A stretch of 21,448 nucleotides of DNA from Bacteroides sp. UBA1773 (GTDB lineage: Bacteria; Bacteroidota; Bacteroidia; Bacteroidales; Bacteroidaceae). The notes below the pieces were generated by a model. The model saw only the letters and a program-made list of their open reading frames with translations. It had not been told where the DNA came from and ran no database searches. This document shows positions 1 to 6,591 of this stretch, in pieces (position 1 is the first letter of the stretch; each line of letters begins with the position of its first letter). The stretch covers positions 1 to 21,448 of the forward strand of contig DCGR01000030.1 in the NCBI GenBank assembly GCA_002315285.1, written 5' to 3'. The position numbers and the translations under genes are program-made.

Positions 1-37
1 GAACTTGCGAAACTTGAATTACTTAATAGAAAACGAT

Positions 38-172
38 ATGTATAAATTAACATCACCGAAACAAAACTATGTGAGTCCAAGCATTCAGGTGCTTGAGCTT
101 GGAACTAATAATCCAATATTGGAAGGATCGCCCAATGGAAATTCGCCTTTTTTCGAAGAATTTGAAGTGTAA
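38..172 (+). CDS. Small 44-residue peptide upstream of the M64 lipoprotein
   Basis: I do not recognise a named family. The ATG at 38 opens a 44-codon frame ending in TAA, 23 bases before the M64 gene, so the two are probably co-transcribed. The peptide starts with a short basic stretch, then a Y-x-S-P-S-I-Q-V-L-E-L segment, then ILEGSPNGNSPFFEEFEV, so it has a basic head and an acidic tail. It has no hydrophobic signal sequence. From memory, many Bacteroidales genomes carry short proteins with a similar Y-x-x-P-x-I-x-V-x-E start next to secreted proteases or adhesins, with no known role; I could not verify this. The frame is open upstream to the window edge, so a longer protein is possible. 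Another frame, ending at 43-45, could be the tail of an upstream gene overlapping this one. Confidence 0.55.
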   Translation: MYKLTSPKQNYVSPSIQVLELGTNNPILEGSPNGNSPFFEEFEV

Positions 173-195
173 TACCCCCGTAAACAAGCATCATT

Positions 196-2370
196 ATGAA
201 GTATTTTAAATATGTTTTTTCGCTTTTTGTGTTGTTGCTGCTCTCGTGTAACGACCAAAAAATCATAGATGAAAGTGCAGACGCTATCAGCGAAGGCGAT
301 ATTTGTAGTGTGATTTCGGTGCCTCTTTCTGTCGATGCTGATTCGCGTATGGGTTATAGTTACCAATCGAAATCTAAAAAGGGTTTGAAAGCCGTGTGGA
401 AAATAGGTGACATAATCTCTGTTAATCCCAACCCTTGCGTTCTAGGTGAAGATAAGGAATATGCTCTTCGGAGTGATTGTGATGACAAAGAAACAGGTGT
501 CTTTTGTAATGCAGATGGATTCAAATCGAGTGTTAAATCGAACCTATGGTGTGTGTATTATCCTGGTAAAACAATAAAAAACGACATTGATTTTCACAAC
601 TTTTCTTATGAGGGTCAGACACAGGATGGAGACAACTCCCTTGCACATTTGGCAAAATATCACTCCATGCGTATTTATAACTATTATGGTCAGTCAACGA
701 CAGTGTCGATGCCAGAAACGATGAATTTCAAAGGTGATAATGTGTATCAGTCGTCGTGCATTAAATTCGAATTGAGTGGGTTTAACTTAGGTGCTAATTA
801 TAAACCCATTGAAATTTCCATTTCCAATTATAATGAGAATGGTTTTGTGGAGTCTCCGTTCTTTTTGCGTAATGGCTGGTATTCATATGCAGATAACTCA
901 AGCGTAACATTGGAGGACAATCCTGCCCAGTCATCACTTTCTTTGCAGCTGAAAAATTGCAAAAAAAATCCAGAATCAATTACGGCTTATATGATGATAA
1001 GCAATATGCCAATCACTTTGAAGAAAGGTAAGCTTCGCATCACTATTAAGGCAGAGAAAAATGGTACTGTAAAATACGTTTATGCTGATAAAACACTTTC
1101 GGCCAATAAAGCGTTGTATGATGCTACTGATTCAGAATCTCCCTATTATGGTGGACGTCTTAATACTATCAAGGTGACTAGTGGGTGGGAAACGGATACT
1201 AGGTCGCGTAGCACAGATTATTCAGATGATGGCGTTGTTACCACACATCATGCTCATACTAAAGGGAATGGAAAACTCAATGTCATCATTATGGGTGATG
1301 GCTTTAGAGATAGTGAAATGACGAGTTATGCTACTCAAATGGAGAGAGCTTACGATAACTTCTTTGCTGTAGAGCCTTACAAGTCGCTCAAAGACTATTT
1401 CAACGTGTACAGTGTTAATGTCGTATCTGAAATGTCGTCGGATGTTACTGCTTCCAGTAATGGTGCTGTAGGCAAAAATGCGATCACTAAATTAGGCACC
1501 CAAATGACCAATGGCAGTACTCGTGTTACGGGCAATCAGGATATGGTGATGTATTATGCCAAGATGTGTCTTACAAGTTCGACAGGAGGAAATATGTCGG
1601 TTGCTGCTGCGAAAACAGCTTTGGAAGATGCCGTGCTGATTGTGATGATCAATGCAAATTGTTATGCAGGGACCTGCCATTATGCCTATTCTTCGGGACA
1701 AGATTATGGAAAGGGTTATGGGATTGGTTATCAACCTTTAGGAAAAGCAATATCCACTTTTACTGCTGAGGAGATATGTAAATATACGATGATTCACGAA
1801 ACTGGTGGACATGGATTCGGGAAATTGGGTGATGAATATGGCGCTACTGGTAGTGCTATTCCTGCATATTATGACGAAAAGAAGGAAAGTTTGGCAACCA
1901 TGCACAGTTATGGAGTTGCTACTAATGTAAGCGTATATAGTAGCCAAAAAAGTAACATGTATTGGTCCGATTTGTTTGGCCTTGGAACGGGAAAAAATTA
2001 TTATGAGAATAAAGAAGGTTTGGGAGCATACAGTGGCGCATGGACTTATGCAGCAGGCTATTTCTCTCGTCCCACGGATAATAGTTTGATGAATGTGCAG
2101 TGGAATCCAGATGGACAACAATTCAATGCACCTTCTCGTCGAGCCATCTATCATCATATAATGCGTGCTGCAGGTGTGTATGCTGATAAAGCAACGGCAT
2201 TTGCTAACTTCTTCGAATGGGATTCTGCACATCCAGTGCAATTCTTGGAGCAATCAAATCAGTTGGAGTCGAAGCATGAAATCAAGTCGAGAGGTGTTGA
2301 ACAGATTCTACCTTTGGAACCACCAGTGTTGATGAAGGGTAAATGGATTAGAGGACATTATGTAGAGTAA
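196..2370 (+). CDS. Lipoprotein with fimbrillin-like N-terminal part and M64 metallopeptidase domain
   Basis: Predicted outer-membrane or surface metallopeptidase of 724 residues. Residues 1-18 are a lipoprotein signal (hydrophobic run ending LLSC, lipidated Cys18). Residues about 35-340 resemble fimbrillin/Mfa-like proteins, including the typical W-K-x-G-D-x-I-x-V at 68-76. The peptidase domain starts near residue 356 with LNVIIMGDGF and continues through FNVYSVNVVSE, as in family M64 (IgA peptidase, PF09471). The zinc motif is HETGGHGFGKLGDEY from His534. The two histidines are separated by four residues (HExxxH), not the three of ordinary HExxH; the following LGDEY matches the family. The substrate is unknown; immunoglobulin cleavage is known for one clostridial M64 member and should not be assumed. 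A terminator follows directly. The sequence is more AT-rich than most neighbours. The family call is strong, the function only inferred. Confidence 0.88.
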   Translation: MKYFKYVFSLFVLLLLSCNDQKIIDESADAISEGDICSVISVPLSVDADSRMGYSYQSKSKKGLKAVWKIGDIISVNPNPCVLGEDKEYALRSDCDDKETGVFCNADGFKSSVKSNLWCVYYPGKTIKNDIDFHNFSYEGQTQDGDNSLAHLAKYHSMRIYNYYGQSTTVSMPETMNFKGDNVYQSSCIKFELSGFNLGANYKPIEISISNYNENGFVESPFFLRNGWYSYADNSSVTLEDNPAQSSLSLQLKNCKKNPESITAYMMISNMPITLKKGKLRITIKAEKNGTVKYVYADKTLSANKALYDATDSESPYYGGRLNTIKVTSGWETDTRSRSTDYSDDGVVTTHHAHTKGNGKLNVIIMGDGFRDSEMTSYATQMERAYDNFFAVEPYKSLKDYFNVYSVNVVSEMSSDVTASSNGAVGKNAITKLGTQMTNGSTRVTGNQDMVMYYAKMCLTSSTGGNMSVAAAKTALEDAVLIVMINANCYAGTCHYAYSSGQDYGKGYGIGYQPLGKAISTFTAEEICKYTMIHETGGHGFGKLGDEYGATGSAIPAYYDEKKESLATMHSYGVATNVSVYSSQKSNMYWSDLFGLGTGKNYYENKEGLGAYSGAWTYAAGYFSRPTDNSLMNVQWNPDGQQFNAPSRRAIYHHIMRAAGVYADKATAFANFFEWDSAHPVQFLEQSNQLESKHEIKSRGVEQILPLEPPVLMKGKWIRGHYVE

Positions 2371-2394
2371 TGTAGGAATACGTAGATTTTCTAT

Positions 2395-2434
2395 CACAGG
2401 CTGTGTCTTACGTGTGAGATTCAGCCTGTGTTTT
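2395..2434 (+). terminator. Rho-independent terminator after the M64 gene
   Basis: CACAGGCTG at 2395-2403 pairs perfectly with CAGCCTGTG at 2422-2430. The inner part can pair further (CTTAC with GTGAG, one G-U). TTTT follows at 2431-2434. It lies 25 bases after the stop codon of the M64 gene and also separates it from the convergent MATE gene. Confidence 0.8.
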
Positions 2435-2717
2435 GGTTCGCCCAGCATGGGTATATTCTGACGGGTGCAGGTCCCGAGTGGGTTCTAATGGCCTGAGTTC
2501 GGGATAAGCGAATGTCACTTTTCCTTTTCCATTCGGCACAGAAGCCTCGCTGTTTATGCTTGGTATGAATGATTTGATTATGGCCAATAAATCACTGATA
2601 TACAAAGCTGAATGTTTTTTGCGAAATATGGCTTCTGGTTTTCTGCTCTAAAAAACGAGAGTTGAAAAGCAGATGGAGTTGTTGGTGTGTTGTATTGACA
2701 ATTAATGTTTTAATTGA
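2435..2717. other. Noncoding gap with a structured, possibly repeated block
   Basis: No convincing gene is present in these 283 bases between convergent transcription units. Bases about 2435-2510 are GC-richer than their surroundings and contain several short self-complementary parts: CCCA-GCA-TGGG near 2440, GGG-TGCAGGT-CCC near 2465, and CCCGA paired at a distance with TCGGG near 2500. The minus strand is open for 65 codons across this block. The translation ends in TRDLHPSEYTHAGRTKT and has no recognisable domain; I vaguely recall similar short hypothetical proteins being annotated repeatedly in Prevotella genomes, which would suit a dispersed repeat. Bases 2600-2717 are AT-rich with nothing recognised except a weak AT-only hairpin at 2699-2716. 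Confidence 0.4.
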
Positions 2718-4444
2718 TTAACTTATCGCATCGGTCCTCATCCACTTCTTGCTGTAGAAACGGTATATCTTGTAAGGGAATGCCAAGATGTAGTCAGACT
2801 TCAAAATGATGAAGAAAAGCACTATGGGAATGCTTGCCCAATAGGTGCCAATGAAAGCCATTGGAACCAAAATGCCCCAAAGGACGATGGCAGTGATGAG
2901 AGGAACACTTTTTGCATCGTTTCCTGTAAAGAGCACTCCAATTTCAAGGGTGAGGTTCATACAGGCGAAGAAAATGTTGATGGCGAAGAAGATGGTGAGG
3001 ATATAGACGTATTGGATGGCCGCATCGGACATTTCGAGAGGGAGGAATGTGGAAGCAAAGCCGAGGATGAGAACCAGTGGTACGAACATGAGGCTGTTGC
3101 GTGTGACAAATTTGATGAATACCTTGCTGCTTTGCCATGTCTTTTCGGGATTGTTCCTGCCCAACAGTCCACCTATCAAGACAGCACCACCCAGTGCTAC
3201 ACCTTCGTTGATGCAGAGGATAAACATACTGATGATGGTGAGCAGTGAACTTGCGGCCAATATGTCGGCATTCATGCGACCGAATGCACCTGCAATGAGG
3301 TTGTTGGCAACGCAAAATATAATGCAGTGTACAGAGATGGGAAATACGGTGACGAGGAAATTCTTGGGAACAGGACTCTTATAGTTGGTGAACGTCCACG
3401 AAATATGCCGGCTACGGTCTTTTTGAGTGTGCCAAACCACTAACACCAGTTGCAGTAGCCCGCTGATCGTAGTGGAAAGTGCGGCTCCATAGACTCCTAA
3501 TCTGGGTACTCCGAAAAGACCGAAAATGAAGATGGAGTTGCAGATGACATTCAAGATGCAGGCATAGGTGGAGTAAAGCAGGCAACTCTTGGCTTCGCCC
3601 ATGACGCGCATGTAGCAAAAGTAGAGGCGGGTGGCTCCTGTGATGAGGAACGAGAACGACAGAGCCCGTAGGTAATCGACACCATAAGGCTTTAGTTCAG
3701 GTATGTCTGTGTAAAATGATATGATCTGTTCGGGGATAAAGAACGCTCCAGCCCAAAACAACAAGGAAATGAACATCGAAACATGGAGCACAAATCCTTT
3801 TGTGTCTTGCATCTGTTTCCGGTCTCTCCTTCCCCATAAGCGTGAGATGATGGCGGCAGAGGCTATTTCGCAGCATCCGATAAAGTTGAGGTGGGTGTTG
3901 ACATATGGGAGAGCTGGGAGACTGCCGACATGGCATTGACATCGAGAAAGCCTACCATGAACGAATCCACATAGGTGGCAATGGCCAACATGATGGATTG
4001 CAACACCAATGGAATGGATATATGGATGAGGTTTTGCTTGAAAAGACGTTCTGTGTGGTTTTGTTTGGGCAGGGAGAGGGTGATGATGTTGGTCTTGGTG
4101 TCCTTGCTGTATTTGTATTTGATCTCGTTGCCAACTCCGGAAAGGAGCAGATCTTTCATCTTGCTGAGGCAATCGGTCTCGCAAGTGGCGGCATCGATGG
4201 CAAAAGGATCACAGGAGGGTCCAGCCACTTCCCATGAGAAGTTGACATCGTTCTTGGTGTCGGAACGAGAAAACAAGAGTTCTTGTTCATCCAGTCCGGA
4301 CTCTTTCCATTTCAGTAGAGCTTCCTCGATGAGGAATGAGTAACGTACGAGCAAGTCATTTTCGTAGTCGAGCGTCTCGAGAGCCAATGTAAGTAAAGCA
4401 GAGATGTCATCGCTGTAGGAAACGGATGTTTTGATGTTACTCAT
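2718..4444 (-). pseudogene. MATE efflux transporter with GHKL-ATPase-like N-terminal domain, frameshifted
   Basis: Last gene of the minus-strand operon. With one base restored it encodes about 575 residues. Residues 1-127 look like an anti-sigma-type GHKL ATPase domain: a helix with FLIEEALLKW at 37-46 where the N-box would be (the usual Asn is Lys), GPSCDPF at 75-81 resembling the G-x-P-F-D-P turn of this fold, and a final strand IKYKYSKDTKTNIITLSLP. From about residue 130 a normal-sized MATE transporter follows (IPLVLQSIMLAIATYVDSFM, then about a dozen membrane segments to the stop at 2718). At 3907-3909 the minus strand reads CTCTCCCATATG; a fourth C would restore QLS-PYVNTHLNFIGCCEIA. As written, translation stops at 3863 after 193 residues. 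Either a real disruption or a sequence error. The start at 4444 lies 41 bases after the preceding gene. MATE proteins exchange protons or sodium for drugs or metabolites; the substrate here is unknown. Confidence 0.8.
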
Positions 4445-4485
4445 TGCTGTTTGGGCTTTCTTGTCCTTTTGGGGAGCGTGTTGTG

Positions 4486-5139
4486 TTATTGGGTATGGCC
4501 TTGGCGATTTGTATTGTGGAGTAGCGGCAGAAGTTGTTGCTCGAACGTGGTACGCTCGATGAGACGATAGTGCGGGTGGTAGGAAGTGGAGTAAATGTCG
4601 CTGTGATGCGAAGCGTAGTGTCCTTGAGCCAACATGTCGGCAATGGCTTGTCGGTCGGCTGTAAAGTTGGGCAGGGAAGGGTAGAGCAGACTTGCTTCTT
4701 CGACAATCACTTCCCACTCCTTGGCCCAGTCGGTCACCTTCGGAAGGGTGAACTGCCGGGCACTGGCGAGGAAAGCCGCAAGGAAGGTGTCGATGGAAAT
4801 GCGCCCATCGGCAATGACCGAAAGATTCACGCGGTAGAAACGTCCGTGCCAGCCAGTGAGCTCATAATCTGGACTGTGATAGGGATTGTTGACAGCCTGT
4901 TTGCATTCGCTTTCGAGATAGTGGCGCATGGCTTGCTCGGCATCTGGAGCATCCGACATGAGGTGGCCAGGGCCGAAGGCATCTTGGAAGAAATTCTTGT
5001 AGATGTCTTTAAGGGTGGATGCGGGGTAGGCATTCATTTGTTTCTCGATGGCCTCACGAATGGCTTGTCGGTCGAAGTCTTGCGCAATGGTGTGGGTGAA
5101 GGAGGCGAGTAACAGGATAATGAGTATGGCTTTGTTCAT
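4486..5139 (-). CDS. Secreted protein of unknown function
   Basis: 217 residues with an N-terminal signal peptide (MNKAILIILLLASFTHTIAQ, cleavage probably after Ala19). I cannot assign a named family. The body holds conserved-looking aromatic and charged patches: FFQDAFGPGHLMSD, GWHGRFYRVNLSVI, FLASARQF, YPSLPNF, GHYASHHSDIY and SYHPHYRLIER. From memory, cytoplasmic clostridial proteins share the FGxGHL...RVNL layout, so this may be a wider family with an exported Bacteroidales branch; this is unverified. The start ATG overlaps the stop of the ThuA-like gene as ATGA, so translation is probably coupled. The signal peptide and the neighbours suggest a periplasmic role. Confidence 0.8.
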   Translation of the reverse strand: MNKAILIILLLASFTHTIAQDFDRQAIREAIEKQMNAYPASTLKDIYKNFFQDAFGPGHLMSDAPDAEQAMRHYLESECKQAVNNPYHSPDYELTGWHGRFYRVNLSVIADGRISIDTFLAAFLASARQFTLPKVTDWAKEWEVIVEEASLLYPSLPNFTADRQAIADMLAQGHYASHHSDIYSTSYHPHYRLIERTTFEQQLLPLLHNTNRQGHTQ

Positions 5140-5924
5140 TGTTTTTTGTTTTGGCAACCCGACATCCAACTGAAAGCGTTGGTGAAAAGCAAGTTCTGGG
5201 TGGCATCGGAGAAGCACTCGTCGCCATGACCCATGTTGAGGTAGATCATGCGGTAGCGTGTGTTGGTCCATACGAGCGGAAAGTCACCGTGGCGGACGAT
5301 ATCCTTGATGCCCAATGGATAGTTACGAGGTGAAAGCGAAACCAAGACTTCCACATGAGTCGAGAGCCGTGGCGAGGGATTCCATTGATAGTACTCGCTG
5401 GCAGGGATAACAAACTCATGAGGTAGATTGCGGGTGACTGGGTGGGTATTGGTGTCACATTCCACGAGTGCTGCCTGTGGTGGCCAGTTGTTGCAATAGA
5501 AAGGCCCGCAGCCTAAAAATTGGTTGAACCAGGGCCAGTTGGTCTGTTCGTTGTTGAAGGCCGAAGCATGAAAGCCTATCCATCCTCCTCCATTTTCCAT
5601 GTAATGTTCGAATTTGGCTCGTGAAGCACGTGATGGCAACGCATTGAGCATTACGATGAGGTCGTAGGTCATCAGTTTTTCTTCGGAGATGGAATCGAGT
5701 GTTGTGCAGATGTCGTAGAGGTAACCTTCGCCATACGACAACTTATGGAAGAAACGAAGTGCCTGCTTGTCGAACTCTACATGAGCCGATTCGGCACTAG
5801 GGTCATAGCAGAATAGCGTGCGGAAGCGTGGAGCCTTGGCATAGTCGGCGGGATAGTCGGATTGTTGTGCCTGGGCGATGAATGTTGAAAGGCAAAGGAT
5901 GAGGATGAGAGGAAAACGTTTCAT
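5136..5924 (-). CDS. ThuA-like domain protein, exported
   Basis: 262 residues. The signal peptide (MKRFPLILILCLSTFIAQAQ) probably ends at AQA. The rest is one ThuA-like domain (PF06283, a class I glutamine-amidotransferase-like fold without the usual nucleophile). Markers are YDLIVMLNALPS, NGGGWIGFHASAF, THPVTRNLPHEF followed by PASEYYQW, and FPLVWTNTRYRMIYLNMGHG near the end, which match the family's Gly-His, HPVT, VW and GH positions. ThuA proteins are linked to sugar metabolism (trehalose utilisation, keto-sugar steps), but the reaction of exported Bacteroidetes members is not settled. The gene ends in a four-base overlap with the next gene and starts 34 bases after the DUF4833 gene, so it is the second gene of the operon. 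The start at 5924 is chosen because it gives a complete signal peptide; the frame is open further upstream. Confidence 0.87.
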   Translation of the reverse strand: MKRFPLILILCLSTFIAQAQQSDYPADYAKAPRFRTLFCYDPSAESAHVEFDKQALRFFHKLSYGEGYLYDICTTLDSISEEKLMTYDLIVMLNALPSRASRAKFEHYMENGGGWIGFHASAFNNEQTNWPWFNQFLGCGPFYCNNWPPQAALVECDTNTHPVTRNLPHEFVIPASEYYQWNPSPRLSTHVEVLVSLSPRNYPLGIKDIVRHGDFPLVWTNTRYRMIYLNMGHGDECFSDATQNLLFTNAFSWMSGCQNKKQ

Positions 5925-5958
5925 CGGAAAAATAATTGGGCTTGCGGAGGATAAGCAA

Positions 5959-6456
5959 TCAGGAGTGAATCTGTTCAACGAGTATGGAGCCATCGGCCAG
6001 TGACATGCCACGCAGTTCCACATATTCCACCTTCAGTGGGTTGTGGGGATTGGCTTTGACATAGATTTCAGTAAGCAGACATTCGGTATCATTGATGCTG
6101 ACTTTGCATTTCCACTGATTTTCGTGGTGACATACGGTGATGAGCCTATGCTTGTAAGCGGTGAGCTGCACTTGGGCTTCGTTGCGATTGGTGCTGATGA
6201 CCTTATAGCCGTAGGCGAGTTTGCGTTGTATGAGCGACAGTTCTTCTTCCATGCCCGGATGATCCTCATTGTTATGCCAATATACGTGGATGGGAGTATC
6301 GAGATTGAGTTGCCCGTCGGTGAGGCATACGTCATAGCACACGATGTTGCGGTTGGCACTGCGTGAGATGTGAAAGAGGCGTTGGTTGGCCCAACTTGCC
6401 AGAGAAAAGGTTGCCAGTATGGCCAGTACGATGAGGATACGTATTGTTTGAATCAT
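5959..6456 (-). CDS. DUF4833-type exported protein
   Basis: 165 residues from the ATG at 6456. It begins with a hydrophobic signal or anchor (IRILIVLAILATFSLASWA). The body reads RLFHISRSANRNIVCYDV, TPIHVYWHN, then ELSLIQRKLAYGYKV and AYKHRLITV, which fits the Bacteroidetes family I know as DUF4833; its function is unknown. It is the first gene of the minus-strand operon that goes on to ThuA, the unknown secreted protein and the MATE transporter. A longer reading frame to 6549 exists, but the promoter box TATCTTTG at 6475-6482 lies inside that extension and the hydrophobic segment fits a start at 6456, so the short form is preferred. Confidence 0.78.
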   Translation of the reverse strand: MIQTIRILIVLAILATFSLASWANQRLFHISRSANRNIVCYDVCLTDGQLNLDTPIHVYWHNNEDHPGMEEELSLIQRKLAYGYKVISTNRNEAQVQLTAYKHRLITVCHHENQWKCKVSINDTECLLTEIYVKANPHNPLKVEYVELRGMSLADGSILVEQIHS

Positions 6457-6474
6457 AAAGATGAAATTTGCCGG

Positions 6475-6505
6475 CAAAGATAAGTTAATAAATACAAATG
6501 TAAAA
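6475..6505 (-). promoter_or_regulatory. Promoter of the DUF4833-ThuA-MATE operon
   Basis: On the minus strand TATCTTTG (6482 to 6475) matches the Bacteroidetes -7 box TAnnTTTG. The expected -33 position, 19 bases upstream, reads TTTT instead of TTTG (6505-6502). Transcription would begin near 6468, leaving a leader of about 12 bases before the ATG at 6456. Confidence 0.6.
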
Positions 6506-6542
6506 GTGTGAATCATGAAAAGAACGGAAAATATGCAAGATG

Positions 6543-6568
6543 ATGACATCGATTGTTGTTGATGTCAT
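6543..6568. promoter_or_regulatory. Inverted repeat in the divergent promoter region, possible operator
   Basis: ATGACATC at 6543-6550 and GATGTCAT at 6561-6568 are perfect inverted repeats 10 bases apart. They cover the -33 region of the TPM gene promoter. The same half-site ATGACAT/ATGTCAT occurs before the esterase gene at 9041-9056 with a shorter spacer. Confidence 0.4.
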
Positions 6569-6579
6569 TGATTTTTACG

Positions 6580-6587
6580 TAACTTTG
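6580..6587 (+). promoter_or_regulatory. -7 promoter box of the TPM-LemA operon
   Basis: TAACTTTG fits TAnnTTTG exactly. There is no good TTTG 19 bases upstream; the region holds GTTGTT and the inverted repeat. The ATG at 6592 follows only four bases after the box, so the transcript would be leaderless or nearly so, unless translation starts at one of the next ATGs (6604 or 6607). Confidence 0.6.
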
Positions 6588-6591
6588 CGGC

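Noticed and set aside
1..45. Tail of an upstream gene ending in RKRYV at 43-45
   Set aside because: Only 14 codons are visible, another frame is also open, and nothing identifies a protein; noted under the small peptide.
85..366. 93-codon reverse frame over the small peptide and the M64 start
   Set aside because: It lies antisense to two better-supported genes and has no domain, signal or promoter.
2408..2605. 65-codon reverse-strand frame in the gap after the M64 gene
   Set aside because: It runs through the terminator hairpin, has no recognisable domain or start context, and looks more like a noncoding block; kept only as a structured-region finding.
2699..2716. AT-only hairpin CAATTAA/TTAATTG after the MATE stop codon
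   Set aside because: Too weak and without a following U run on the minus strand to be called a terminator.
3900..3915. Programmed ribosomal frameshifting in the MATE gene
   Set aside because: A -1 shift would be needed at CTC TCC CAT, which is not a slippery heptamer, and no stimulatory structure is evident.
4442..4717. Longer N-terminus for the GHKL-MATE protein (start at 4717)
   Set aside because: The extra codons overlap the upstream secreted-protein gene in another frame and have an unnatural Ser/Pro/His-rich composition.
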